Positions 51,550-63,260 of a stretch of 64,000 nt of DNA are shown one piece after another. How positions within the stretch are numbered: position 1 is the stretch's first letter; each line of letters starts with the position of its first letter. The notes beneath the pieces are model-generated. The model saw only the letters and a list, made by a program, of their open reading frames with translations, did no database searches and was not told where the DNA came from. The DNA is from Silene conica (lineage: Eukaryota > Streptophyta > Magnoliopsida > Caryophyllales > Caryophyllaceae). The position numbers and the translations under genes were made by a program. The DNA is taken from the NCBI GenBank assembly GCA_029255685.2, contig CM055316.2, forward strand, positions 75,018,861 to 75,082,860. Direction: 5' to 3'.

Positions 51550-52870
51550 GGTTTTTACCGCCCGTTAGATGAAGAAGCATTTAGAGACCATCTGAGGAAA
51601 TGTTTCAATGTCTTATTCGGTGTGATATGGCCCACTGAACGACATATCTAAGACCCAATGATTCGGCCAGAAGTAGAGTTTCCGCTAAGAATTTAGTGGA
51701 GAAAGTACCAAAATAACCACCATCTAGAGCGTAAACAATCCATCATGTCGAAGCCTTCATGTCAGGGAGCCAATTAGCGTCAACCCTGATGTGATGAGCA
51801 CTACAAGACTCATTACCTTTGACCAAAAAAATCGGAAATTGATCCCTGAAAGCAGCCTGGATAGAAGATCCAAGAGAGTCCCCCAACTTTGAATTATGTG
51901 AGCTTTTGTTGGGATGATTTTCCAAGGCCGTTAGGCCAGACCAACCATAGATCCCTGTAAGAGGAAAAAGTAGGAAGTCGAGAGATATTTGCCAGAGAAA
52001 ACAGCGACATTCCGCGTACACCAGATACTCCAAATCATCGACAAAAATTAAGGAAATCAAAGAAGAACCAGGTTCTGATTTGGTATACAGAATGGAAATC
52101 CATTTGATAATCCAATCCTGAATACCTAGGAAGGAAGGCCCTTCCGGTCTGATACCAATCGGAGATGATGCTCAAAGGCGCCTAACCATTGGCAGTCCCG
52201 GAAGAGATGCTCAAAGTTTTCCAGCTTCGGAGTATCTAGACAAGAAGGGAAAAGAGATGATATAGAGAGATTTCGTCGAAGAAACTCGGCTCCAACAGAC
52301 AAAGACCTAGCGATGATACGTCATAGAAGAATTTTCCATTTATTCGGCCCGGGAAGATGCCACAATCTTTTTTAACAAAAAACTTTAGTCTTATGATTAG
52401 GCGAAAGGAGTCTTTCCGAGAGCATTTATCTTTCAAGAAATCATTGAGGAAAATGCCATAACCAGATTTGACCGAGTAAAACTTATCACGAGAGAACCTC
52501 CAAAACATTGAATCCTTGGTCTCGGACTTGCAGATCGGAATTGCACAAATCTTCCTTGCCCAACCCTCGTCAAAAACTTCATTTATGAGAACAACGTTCC
52601 ATTTTTTTTGCAGGCGTTATCAGGTCTGCGGTAGCGCATTGGCTGATATCATACGGTGGGGGGAATCCAAAACTAGTAAAGGGAGACGACTTCTCCCAAT
52701 CAATCCAGCGCGTAGACCAAATATTCCTCTGAGAACCAGCCTAACAATTTCAACCAATCTCATCCACTATTAGGTTAGCATCAAACCGGATACTACGACA
52801 TCCCCAAGAGACTGCCACATTTTTCCTTACCTGCTCATGAACCCCTAAATTCGTGTGATAAAATAATTTT
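51550..52870 (-). mobile_element. Decayed LINE, 3' part (zf-RVT and RNase H-like)
   Basis: On the minus strand the zf-RVT region appears in pieces (WRFSRDKFYSVKSGYGIF, FEHLFRDCQW-like). The RNase H-like start follows (YAECRCFLWQIS, RVDANWLPDMKAST). Stops and frameshifts are frequent. The upstream part continues at 56442-57010, beyond a 3.6 kb MULE insertion, and the protein reads on from one to the other. Confidence 0.82.
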
Positions 52871-53215
52871 GGGATATTCTACGGTGTACCCTCGAGTTTT
52901 TCAATTTTCTGTGTTATATCCCTATATTTTTTATATTATATGGTATGCCCTTAAACTTTATACATTAGTCTATGCAATGACCTTATTTATAGGTTTTGCT
53001 AGCTTAATTTCTTAAATTATTTATTAAATTGTCTATTTAACATTTCTCAATTACTCGACAAAATACCCATTTACTTATTAATTCGCCAAATTACCATTAG
53101 TCAACCAAAAAGTATACTAATCTAACTCAATTTCACGAAATTGTTGTTATTATTTCATGCTTTATAACATATGTTTTTAATAAACGTTTATGCTTATTTA
53201 AAGTTATTTGTGATA

Positions 53216-54743
53216 TCTATATAATAATATAAAAAGCCTAGATTGAGTAGTATTTGAATGACACGTGGCGCTTTACATTGAAATGCTAGATCCATTTTTT
53301 TATTAAAAAAAAGTGAAAATAGAAAATAAACAAATAAAGTACAAAAAAAATCTAAATTGTGTAGTTACATAATAACATATTAATATGTGCCCCACCACAT
53401 TTAAATGTTTGACCATTTTTTTATTCTTATTTAAAAATAAAAAGAGTAAAAATAGAACATGAATAGGTAAACTAGTATTCAATAGACTAATTACTAATCT
53501 TATTTAAATTTTCATTTATATTCCACTTAATAATCATAATTTAGTGCTAAACCTTTTATATTCTAATGTTATGGAAATATTTCTCCTATAAAATAAAATG
53601 AATTGATACAAATTCTAGCACATTCCTTGCAAAAACAAATGAAAAACTTTGTTTATTTTCACCAAATTATTTCATTTGATTTATTTTTCAACACATTTAT
53701 ATCTTTACTTTGTGGTGAACATGAATCAAATTGAAAAGAAATGAGAAAATAAGAGATAAATAGAAGAGAAGTGGGAAATTTGACAAACATTTGCCTTATA
53801 TAGTTTGTTTTAGACATTATCAAATGCTTATGAAGACATTTGAGATCCTCGATGATTATTGAATATAATATCGGTATATCGTGATCAATTTTTTGTGAAA
53901 GAAATTCTAGCTAGACGAAATTGTAACTTTAACTTCTTAATTTCACATTTTTAATAGTGATATTTTACTTTTGCGGATATTTTTTTTATATTCATCATTG
54001 TTAATGTGTAGTGAATTTATTAATATTGATATTAACAACAAATTACAAATATGAGTAACGCAATTCAAGTTTAATATAAATATAGTATTATCTATATATA
54101 TTTAATTATTTTGGTTAAAATGGTAAATTTATATTTCTCTTGTGATTTGAGTACTAATGAGATATGATGCATTTGATGTAGTTGTCTTATTGATGCTTTG
54201 ATGATAACATTTTCGATAATGTCTTTGAATTAATTCTTTTAATATTTACTTACATTTTATCCCAAAAAAAAACAAATACTAATGAGTTTTCTATTTTGAA
54301 TTTTGAATTTCAAAATCCATGTTGTTTTATCTATTTACTTACCTCTTTTATTTTATTAAACATTACAATAGTTAGAGAAAATGAGTGAAAAATATTTGAA
54401 GTATTAAATATCATCATTATTACCAAACTAGAAAAATATAAAGGTAATCAAACTGCTATGATTAATATTACATATTATTTTTATTACTAATATAGAGTAT
54501 CACCGTTTTAATAAAGTTTGATTAACAAATATGTCATTTTGAAGTTGAGCAAAAATGATATTATTTGATTGCAAAAGTAATGAGAATGAGAATAACAAAA
54601 TAGTATGTTATAAAAAAAACACACTATAAAATAATGTTGTGAATATCAAACTATTCAAAACGAAATGAAAAATATTTACGCTGACAAAAAATTATTAATG
54701 AAGAATTTGAAAATTCTCGTGATTTCACGGGAAAATGAACTAG
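53216..54743 (+). mobile_element. Helitron nested in the MULE (first)
   Basis: It starts TCTATATAATAATATAAAAA after host A and includes ACACGTGGCG near the 5' end. It ends with a hairpin (CTCGTGA / TTTCACGGG), then AAAATGAACTAG before host T. It is 1,528 bp with no Rep/helicase. Confidence 0.8.
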
Positions 54744-54994
54744 TTTCTTTTTCAAACATTAAACACATCGTCCAAGTAAAAGAATGGGTGGACCATATTA
54801 TAACACGTGGCGGTCTTAGGATCTCCCAAAAATAAGTTGTGTTTATCATTTTGATTAATCCTACAATTAATAATTATTGAAGACGTCATAATCAATTTAC
54901 TATTTACCAATAACTAATTTGTTTTCCAAACATTAAACACATTGTCCAAGTAAAAGAATGGGCGGAGTTAAAGTTTTGGTCAAACGAAGAGTCA

Positions 54995-56235
54995 TCTATA
55001 CAATAACATAAAAATGCGAGATTGAGCAGTTAACTAAACAAAAAACGGCGGAATAAAATTACATGATAGATTAATTTTTTCTGAGCAAATCTTAAAATAA
55101 AACACGAAAACATAAAGTAGTAAACATCATTCTTACGTAAACATCCGTCTCCATTTTGTTACTACACTCCATGATCACAATAATTATCCATTCTTAGTGC
55201 AAAACTTTCCATATTCTATAATTATGAAAATTCAACAAATTATTTATCTTCTTATTGTTACTCTACTCCATAATCACAATATTTATCCCACCTTTAAGGC
55301 AAAAATTTTCATATTCTATAATTACGAAATTCAACAAATTCTATATATAAAAGTAGAACAATTGATAAAAACTCTAATATATTCCTAGCAAAAAAAATCA
55401 TGGAAAAGTTCATCCTTTTATGCTTTACTCCATTCTCATTTGTTTGTTTTTTCAAAGTTTTATGATGAAGAGATTAGAGAAAAAATAGATGAAAATAGAA
55501 GAATATAACAAGCATTTGTGATGTATAGTTTGTTCTTAACGTTGTCGAATGTTGATGATGACATTTGAGATCGTCAATTATTAAATACGACTATTTCAAA
55601 TTTTGTAGTTTCTATTGATAGAATCATGTTTCAGTGAAATGTATAATGTATTCAAAATTGATAATGTGTAGTTATGTTAATTTGTTGGGATTGTATTATG
55701 TACAATAATAAATTATAGATGTATCGACTAAGCAAAACAAGTTTAGTGTAAGCGCACAGTACTCCGTTATCTCATATATTGTCGGTTAAAGGATAACATA
55801 TTTTTTTATCTTTTAAAGTGGGAATGTTTCATGAATATGTATGTAATTTTATCTATTATACTTATCTCATTTAATTTTTTTCCCATTTGATTAAACGGTT
55901 AAAAGAAATTGACTGAAAAATATTTTAATTATTAAATATAATTAATTATTTCTAAACTTACAATGGTTAATACTACCTATTTATATAATAACATAAAAAG
56001 GCTAGATTAAGCAGCTAACTAAACGACACGTGTCGGAATAAAATTACATAGTAGATTAATTTTTTCCTAAAAAATATTAAAATAGAACACGAAAAAGCAA
56101 AGTAGTGATCATCAATGTCGAAAATAAACAATATCACTCAGAATAATAAATACATCATTCAACAGGGAAAAATAAAATAATTCTTAAGAAAAAGGTATAG
56201 AAGTCCCGTGATTTTTCACGGGAAATTAAAACTAG
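54995..56235 (+). mobile_element. Helitron(s) nested in the MULE (second), two 5' ends
   Basis: The 3' end is CCCGTGATT / TTCACGGG, then AAATTAAAACTAG (56232-56235) before T. A 5' end TCTATACAATAACATAAAAA lies at 54995. A second similar one (TTATATAATAACATAAAAAG with ACACGTGTCGG) lies at about 55980. It is the same family as the first nested element. A 45-bp direct repeat (CAAACATTAAACACAT...GTCCAAGTAAAAGAATGGG) at about 54755 and 54925 links the flanks of the two. Confidence 0.68.
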
Positions 56236-56441
56236 TTTCCTAAATAGAATGGTGATACACATTAATGAGTCAAAATAAAGATCAAAATTACTATTTTTTA
56301 TAGTGATAAAGTTAATGGTAATTTGTTGAAGGTCATTATGGAGAATAAGTAAGAAGTTTAAGGGTATACCATAAAAATTATAAAATATAGGGTTACAACA
56401 TAGAAAACCCAAAAATACGGGGGTACACCGTAGAATATCCC

Positions 56442-57010
56442 AATAATTTTTCATGAAAGATCCTACTAAGTAATGAATCCTTGTTAATTTGTTATTGTCC
56501 AAAATTTTCCACACAAGTTTTCCCAGGAGTGCCTTGTTCATCCACTCAATGTTCCGATTTCCAAGGTCGTGTAGGCTGATGAAATTTTTACTAGCCCAAT
56601 GAACAGTTGCACTTGATCTTGTTCGAGCCCACCAAAAATGTGACAAGAGCGAATTAAGCTTCCTTGTCATACTTACCGGTATTTTAAACACCGATAAGAC
56701 CTGATTAGAAAGAATGGATAAAACAGAGGAGATTAGGGTTAACCGTCCAGTCGGAGATAGAAAAATATCATTCCAGGATAAGAGTCGCTTTTTAGCCTTT
56801 TAAAAAAGATCATCAAATATCAGATGTTTAGAATACCCGAATGAAGTCAGTTTCAATGCCCAGGTATTTACCAATTCCCTTATTCTTCGAGATACGAAAA
56901 TTTTTGAGTCCTTCATGTATAGATGTCAAAGTCGTGCTAGGATTAAAGAGAATATCCAACTTCTTATCATTAATGTGCTGACCCGAAGCCTGACAGTAGG
57001 ATTACAAGAT
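56442..57010 (-). mobile_element. Decayed LINE, reverse transcriptase end
   Basis: The minus strand reads ASGQHINDKKLDILF, KGIGKYLGIE, SPTGRLTLISSVLS, VFKIPVSMTRKLNSLLSHFW, NRNIEWMNKALLGKLVWKIL. These are typical late RT/thumb blocks of plant L1-type LINEs. The same words (GRLTLIS, LSVFKI) occur in the LINE at 12760, so both belong to one family. Confidence 0.85.
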
Positions 57011-57610
57011 ATTTCAAAGATGCCGATATGTATTATTAGATTAGAATTTTTTTGGAACTTTGTTTAAATAATGTTCAAAGATGAGTATTTATTTTTTCGG
57101 AATTAGTTTTTCACATATTGGTTTTACAATTTCATATACAGTTTTTCATAAACATGTGTGGCATACATTTTTTCTAAACTTAATCAAATTAACGCAAATG
57201 TATGCCTTTTCTCTAAAATTTCTTGCATGCGTGCTCCTCCAGACGCGCCCCCCAAAAGCATCGCCGTCGAAGTACACCAGGTCAACGAGAAGGGATATCG
57301 CGTTAACGAGCAAGATGTGAATGCCGCTGCATCAATCGGGGATACACGACAGAAGGAATTGTTCTATATCTAAACTTCTGTATCTAATTATTTAACAAAC
57401 TCAAGCAATGAATTACAAGTCTCCGGTTAGTGAAATTATTAAGTTTATAAATAAGTGAAATTAATAAATTTCTATCGGTAGAGGACTTGAGGTTACATAA
57501 TGTGAGTGTAGGAGCGGTTTTTTTTATTTCCCTTTTTTTGATAACGAAGGAAATCCACAACCATTATCTTAGGTGTGTACTGGGTAAACTCATCGGATGT
57601 GAATGTAAGA
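57011..57610. other. Intergenic, with one GC-rich coding-like patch
   Basis: Mostly AT-rich. At 57230-57371 a short open stretch on the plus strand (RAPPDAPPKSIAVEVHQVNE, NAAASIGDTRQKELFYI, then stop) has a balanced, codon-like composition unlike its surroundings. I do not recognise it. It may be a transposon or gene fragment. Confidence 0.4.
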
Positions 57611-58629
57611 TGTAACATCCCGCATTTTCGTAAACAATATTTAAAGGTTTTAAGTCCAAGCTCGAGAAATAATTTATATTTCGTAATTTTTGGGATTTCA
57701 TTTAAATAGCGGATTAATTTATGTGAGAGTATTTTTAAAGGATTTAAATGAGATTTAGCAATTTAATTTCATAGTCCGTAAAATATTTTATCGTCTTAAG
57801 TTTATAGTGACCTTAAGTCGGTGTTCTTAGCTTAAACTGTCTTAAAACTTGTCTTATGGGCCTAACTTGTTAATGGACCAATTTCCCCTCTTTTTCCTCA
57901 CAAAACCCTAACACTTTTATCCTCTACCTCGCTCCTTCATTTCATTTTTCAGATTTAAAACATAACAACAAACACATTCTTGAGAATTTCTCCTTCAATC
58001 TTAAAATGCTCATAGAATCTTCGTTTCTAATCCGATTGAGACGATTTTCGCGGTCACGGATTCCTTGTCTCGAGCCCGTCGTTTTAAGGTAATCAATCTT
58101 GCATTTTGTGACAGTTGAAATTTCGGCCTGTTTGAAGTATTTCGAAATTCGTGAATAGTGGTGATGTTTTGTTGTTTTAGGCGGTGTTTGTGTTAGCCCG
58201 AAAGAGGACTTGGTGATTATTGAACAAGATCTTGAAGGTTTCGCTAAGTAAAGGTGACGATAATGAGAAACTCGGCCTTTATTTGTAATATTAGCACTTT
58301 TCTTGGTTTGGATGTTTAAGTTTCTGATTTTACATATGGTTTATGTTCAATGGACTTAGAAATCATGCTAGGAATACATGTGTATGATTTTCATTTGCCT
58401 TGATGGTGTTTCACATGCTTAATTGTTGATTTTCAGAAATTTGTGCTTAAGACGGATACAAATAATATTCTTGTTGAGGATTGTTTGTGGAATTAATTAC
58501 TGGTAGTTAGTGTATTTGATGATTATACATGCTGGGTAAACATTTGATGTTGCGATTTTAGAAGTCTTGAATCGTTTAAGGGAGTTTTGTATATTGGGTA
58601 GAAATGCGTTTTTGCGTACAGCCGTACAG

Positions 58630-59045
58630 GAGACTCTGAGCCGGTAGGCTGACCGGCAGCCGGTCGGCCGGCTCAGAGTCGGGGTGTTTTGTTTTTCGTA
58701 TGATTCAGGAATTTAGGAGAGAGGGTCTTGAGCCGGTAGGTCGGCCGCCGGTCGACCGACTCAGGATACCTCTTGAGTGTTTGTGAAAGTTTTCAAAGGC
58801 TTGGGAAGTGACTCCCAGCCGGCAGGCCGGCAGCCGGTACATCGGGTGAGGGTCACTCCTTATATTTCGGATTTTTGAAGTTGGCTAGGAGAAGGGACTC
58901 ACAGCCGGCTGGCCGGCGGACGGTCCACCGGCTGAGAGCCTCTTCTCATTCATTTCAGATTTTGTGAAGGCTTATGGGAAGGGACTCCCAGCCGGTTGGC
59001 CGACAGACGGTCTGGGACCGGCTGAGAGCCCCTGTTCTCATTGTT
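58630..59045. repeat. GC-rich palindromic repeats (AGCCGGY..GGCCGGC)
   Basis: Five imperfect units of about 85-100 bp each contain AGCCGG(T/C)..GGCCGGC..CCGGCTGAGAG. Each can fold on itself. They stand out sharply from the AT-rich LTR around them. Confidence 0.85.
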
Positions 59046-59304
59046 TTGCTTAACTTTCAAACGATTATTCGGTTTTGTTTGAGATTCGTTCCGTGTACCT
59101 TTCATGTGTGTTTGAGGTCCCCGGAGGATGGGCGACACTATATTGGGTTCGGGAATGGAGAGAGGATAGAGACCCCACGGTCGGGTAACCGAAAGGGAAA
59201 CCGACTCTCCCTCAACTTAGTTCCCGGGATCAATTAAGTGTTGATTAGAAGTATAAGAAAGTAGAACTATAGATTAGTTCCTAGACTTGGATGATATTGT
59301 ATTG

Positions 59305-59760
59305 ATGCGTATTAAGGTATGTCTTAAGCTGGCCTCTGAGCTTAATACGTGAGTTGGTTGTCATATATGGGGATATGCCTTAAGTTGGCCTCTGAGCCCT
59401 ATATGTGTATGATTGTCGTGTCTGGGATATGCTTTAAGCTGGCCTCTGAGCCCAGACATGTTTGATTGTGATCGCGTTGGAACATGCCTTAAGTTGGCCT
59501 CTGAGTCTGACGGGTAGAGCAGCTGCACAACGGGGTAGCTAAGGAACTGACACCTTGCCCGGAGTGCAGATGTTTGATGCTAGGACATGCCTTAAGCTGG
59601 CCTCTGAGTCTAGTGTCTTGTGATGTAGTGAAGGGACATGCCTTAAGCTGGCCTCTGAGTCATTTACTTTTGGGTGCTAGTCTATGCCTTAAGTTGGCCT
59701 CTGAGTCTAGTGTCTTGCTGATTGGCAGGTCCATGCCTTAAGTTGGCCTCTGAGTCCTTG
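59305..59760. repeat. Tandem repeats with ATGCCTTAAGCTGGCCTCTGAG core
   Basis: Eight copies of a core about 24 bp long (ATGYCTTAAGYTGGCCTCTG) are spaced about 50-100 bp apart by variable sequence, at roughly 59314, 59373, 59428, 59486, 59587, 59638, 59684 and 59734. Confidence 0.9.
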
Positions 59761-59764
59761 CTTG

Positions 59765-60045
59765 CTGAATGTTTGGTATCTAGGTTATGTCTTAAGTTGA
59801 CCGCTGAACCTTTATACTTGCTGAATGATTGGTATTTAGGTTATGTCTTAAGTTGACCGCTGGACCTTTATACTTGCTGAATGATTGGTATTTAGGTTAT
59901 GTCTTAAGTTGACCGCTGGACCTTTATACTTGCTGAATGATTGGTATTTAGGTTATGTCTTAAGTTGACCGCTGAACCTTTATACTTGCTGAATGATTGG
60001 TATGTAGGTTATGTCTTAAGTTGACCGCTGAACCTTATACTTTCT
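59765..60045. repeat. 57-bp tandem array (GTTATGTCTTAAGTTGACCG)
   Basis: Five nearly perfect 57-bp units each contain GGTATTTAGGTTATGTCTTA, TTGACCGCTG and CCTTTATACTTGCTGAATGA. The core is a variant of the preceding eight repeats, so this looks like a younger amplification of one diverged unit. Confidence 0.92.
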
Positions 60046-60879
60046 GAGTTTTATCTGCTTGCCTAGAGTTGGTACAGTGTCAGATGTGGATGTTGATATT
60101 GATGAGTATGATACCTTGACTTGATATTGTTCATCCAAGGCATTGGATGACTCTTTAGTCAGTTTCGTAAATGGTTTGGACTGAAAGACCCCCCCGGCCG
60201 GGCAACCGGAAGGGAAACCGACTCTCCTTCCAAATAGTTTCCGAAGTTGGTTGAGAGCCTTGCATTAGTAATTGCATGATGATATGAGTTTCAGTTATTG
60301 AGATATCGTATGCTTCACATGTTTATATATGTTGGAGTATTCTGTCTGTATTGCTTGTTACGTGTCGTTACAAAAGGTGGCTAGGAGAACTCTAGTCACT
60401 CCCCACTGATTGTGGCGTACATGTTTACATGTATGTAGGTACATGACAGGTTGGCAGAGGGGTTGCATGGAGCTAGCGAGCGATGATCCTTCATCGATTG
60501 ACTTACACTTTTACGTTAGCTAGACTTTAGATTACATTTCAATTCTTGAGTGCCTGTAGGGATGTGCCATCCCGGGCTGTTTTTATATTACACTTATGTA
60601 CTTATTTATGTTTCAGTTTTGTACTAGGACTTCCTCGCATGTTTAGTTACGTTAAAAGTTTAAATTCCGCTGCATTTTTAGTACTTTGTATGTTTATTAT
60701 TTCCGCTTTCGCGAGGGGTTTTACATAAGAACAATCTTTTTTTCTTTGTCCAAATGTAATATACCATGGTTTTATTGTTTTCTGCAGTGTCCTACCTAAA
60801 TTATTCATCATTTAAGTATTATTTTATATGAAATACAATTGTGTTATCTTGTGTTTAAATCATAAACTAATGTGGTGAA

Positions 60880-61660
60880 AGTGCAATAGGATTTTAAAAT
60901 GATTGGCTAAATGGATAATGTCTAAGAACATTTTTGCCTACCGTAAATTGAATAATGAACATTATTCCTTCAATTATTTTGCTAAACAGCATCGCAGTTC
61001 CTTTTATTTAAACGATAAGCGTGCTTTGGAAATTTTTGAATTGATACATTGCGATTTGTGAGGACTTTATCGTCTTACTTCTTCTGGTGGTGCATACTAT
61101 TTTTTTATGATTATGGATGATTTTTCTTGCGCTACTTGGGTTCATTTGTTGCTTGATAAGACCGAAGTTACTGACATGTTCATGCATTTTCTTACTATGG
61201 TCGAGACACAATTTTCAATGACCGTCAAAATTGTGCATAGTGATCATGGGAATGAATTTAATTGCATGGTTGATTATTTTTTTTAAGCGAGGGACACCGT
61301 TTCAGACATCTTGTGTTGGCATGCCCCAACAAAATGGTTGTGTCGAGCGCAAGTACCGTCATATCTTAAATGTGCCTCGTGCTCTATTGTTTCAAGCTCA
61401 TTTGCCTAAGTCTTTTTGGGGAGAGTGCATCCTTACCGGCTTACCGCTGCATAATCGCACCCCATCTCCTTTACTTGATAATAAGAATATAAGACTCCAT
61501 ATGACTTTATTCAGTGTTCCACCGTCTTACACAAATTTAAAAGTCTTTGGTTGCCTAGCTTTTGCCTATAATCAAAATACCCGTGGTGATAAATTTGAAA
61601 AATCGAAGATGAATTTTGGAAAGAGGCGTCAGAGAATTGTGTTATTTTTCATAGGTCAAA
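60880..61660 (+). mobile_element. Ty1/Copia integrase remnant
   Basis: Translated pieces in shifting frames read in integrase order: IHCDL, SSGGAYYFFMIMDDFSCATW, VKIVHSDHGNEFN, then (61290 on) GMPQQNGCVERKYRHILN, ALLFQAHLPKSFWGECIL, NLKVFGCLAFAYNQNTRGDK. The catalytic D-D region is present but broken by stops (for example near 61060 and 61286). No LTRs were found close by. It is dead. Confidence 0.88.
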
Positions 61661-61838
61661 TCAAACTCTAGAGTTATGACATTCTAAGTTATTAATTTTC
61701 AGCTTTCACGAGGTTATCTAGTATATTCATAATAAAATGTTTTCACATTTGGTACGTTTGACTTGGTACATATCGATTTCGATTCGTGTTTTACCTAAGT
61801 AAACTATATTATTTGTATTCTTTCAAAAAAAAAAACTA

Positions 61839-62122
61839 CTTCCTCCATTCATATCCAAAGTGTAGTTTTACTTTTTGCACAAATATTAAGAAAATAGGTT
61901 AAAAAATTATTAAAAGTACAATTGGATGTGTGTAAGGTGTTTTTTTATTAATTTAAATGAGTGATAGTTGATTAATGGTGGACCATTCAATGACATTTTG
62001 TGTAAATAATTGATATTCATAAGGACACTTTAGTAATTTTTTAGGCTTTAATAGGAAAGTGGTAGTTTGGATATGAATGGATTAAAATGGAATAAGTGTA
62101 GATTGGATTTGAAGGGAGGAAG
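61839..62122. mobile_element. Stowaway-like MITE, third copy
   Basis: It runs from CTTCCTCCATTCATATCC to GGATTTGAAGGGAGGAAG, with TA on both sides, and shares its interior with the copies at 6358 and 21298. Confidence 0.82.
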
Positions 62123-62202
62123 TATATTATTTGTATAAGATTGACTTTCATATGTAGTTATGTACATATTACTCCATCCATTCCACTTTTATTATCTAGT
62201 AA

Positions 62203-63068
62203 GGGGCCGTTTGGTTCAAACAATTGGAATGGAATGAAATGGATTCTAATACCAAGGAGGTATGGAGTTAGAATCACATACTTATTAAGGCTTGTTTGGT
62301 TTGATATCGTAATGGATTGTAAATGTCATTCTTATTGTTTGATTTACATTAGAATGGATTTCAAATTATTTCATTTTCTTTATCATAGATAACTGCACTT
62401 ACATTATTTTGAATTAAAATTAACTACAACAAAACCAAAATTTAAATTAATCCATAAAAATCAAATGACTCGTTCATATAATACGACAATAGCAAAATTA
62501 TTCTAAGACCGAAAAAGATCCACATAAAATGTTTTACGAAAAAATCCACATAAAATGTTTTACGAAAAAATTCACTTAAAATGTTTTATGAAAAATACGC
62601 AGCTTTTTTTTATGACAAAAATCCGCATAAAATGTTTTACGAAAAAATCCACATAAAATGTTTTATGAAAAAAATCCACATAACATGTTTTATGAAAAAA
62701 ATCCACAAAACATGTTTTATGAAAAATACGCACTTTTTTTTATGAAAAAAAATCCACAAAAAATATTTTATGAAAAAAAATCCACATAAAATATTTTATG
62801 AAAGAATCCACATAAAATGTTTTATGAAAAATATGTAAATGTTCTATGAAAAAAATCCACATAAAATGTTTTATAAAAAATACGTAATTTCGGATGTGGT
62901 GGAATGGAGTTAGAATCTTTGGTGGATACATGGGTATGAGATTTCAAGGGTTTGGAATGGATTTAGAACCCCTTAGGTATCAAACTCCATTCCAAAAGAC
63001 TCCAACCAAACACTTGAATGGATGAAATCCATTCCAATCCATTCCAAATGCTCCAACCAAACACCCCC
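62203..63068. mobile_element. Tourist-like element with an internal minisatellite
   Basis: The ends GGGGCCGTTTGGTT and AACCAAACACCCCC are inverted and flanked by TAA (62200-62202 and 63069-63071), as for PIF/Harbinger MITEs. Sub-terminal GGAATGGA words are mirrored on the right as TCCATTCC. The 866 bp include the minisatellite at 62505-62885. Confidence 0.78.
62505..62885. repeat. Minisatellite, ATCCACATAAAATGTTTTATGAAAAA units
   Basis: About a dozen units of 26-35 bp built on CCACATAAAATGTTTTATGA with variable A-runs and occasional TACGCA inserts. No coding signal; apparent Phe/Ile-rich ORFs here come from the repeat. Confidence 0.9.
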
Positions 63069-63074
63069 TAAGTC

Positions 63075-63260
63075 TTGCTTGCGACGGGTCACCGTTTGTG
63101 ACGGATATTTTGTGAGATAAAATGGATAAAAATGAGTTAGTGGAGAAAGGGGACCACATAAATAGTGTTGGTGAGAGAGAAAAAGTGAGTATTTTGTGAG
63201 AGAAAACGGTATCCGTCACAAGCTTGCGACGGATAGTGCCGTTGCAAATAAGAATTTGTG
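63075..63260. mobile_element. MITE of the GTCACAAGCTTGCGACGG family
   Basis: The left part CTTGCTTGCGACGGGTCACC and the right part CCGTCACAAGCTTGCGACGG are partly inverted around ATAAAATGGATAAAAATGAG. The left end appears cut by the neighbouring Tourist-like element, which abuts it. Confidence 0.55.

Larger units (their letters stand above)
52871..56441. mobile_element. Large non-autonomous MULE inserted in the LINE
   Basis: Inverted ends of about 110 bp (GGGATATTCTACGGTGTACC at the left, GGGTACACCGTAGAATATCC at the right) are flanked by a perfect 9-bp duplication AATAATTTT (52862-52870 and 56442-56450). The LINE reading continues across the gap. No transposase ORF is seen. The 3,571 bp are largely filled by Helitrons. 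Confidence 0.92.
57611..60725 (+). mobile_element. Solo LTR, 3.1 kb, with internal tandem repeats
   Basis: It begins TGTAACATCCCGC and ends GGGGTTTTACA, the complementary TGTAACA/TTTTACA termini common in plant Ty3-type elements. The 5-bp duplication TAAGA lies at both sides (57606-57610 and 60726-60730). No internal domain or second LTR is present, so it is a solo LTR left by LTR-LTR recombination. It carries three repeat fields. Two related motifs, with ACCGGAAGGGAAACCGACTC at 60186-60240 and a similar one at 59165-59210, bracket two of them. Confidence 0.85.

Noticed and set aside
58630..60045. Regularly spaced repeats considered as a CRISPR array
   Set aside because: Spacers are variable in length and partly homologous to one another, no cas genes are present, and the repeats lie inside a eukaryotic solo LTR.
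62740..62931. Phe/Ile-rich minus-strand ORF
   Set aside because: It is produced by the AT-rich minisatellite units.
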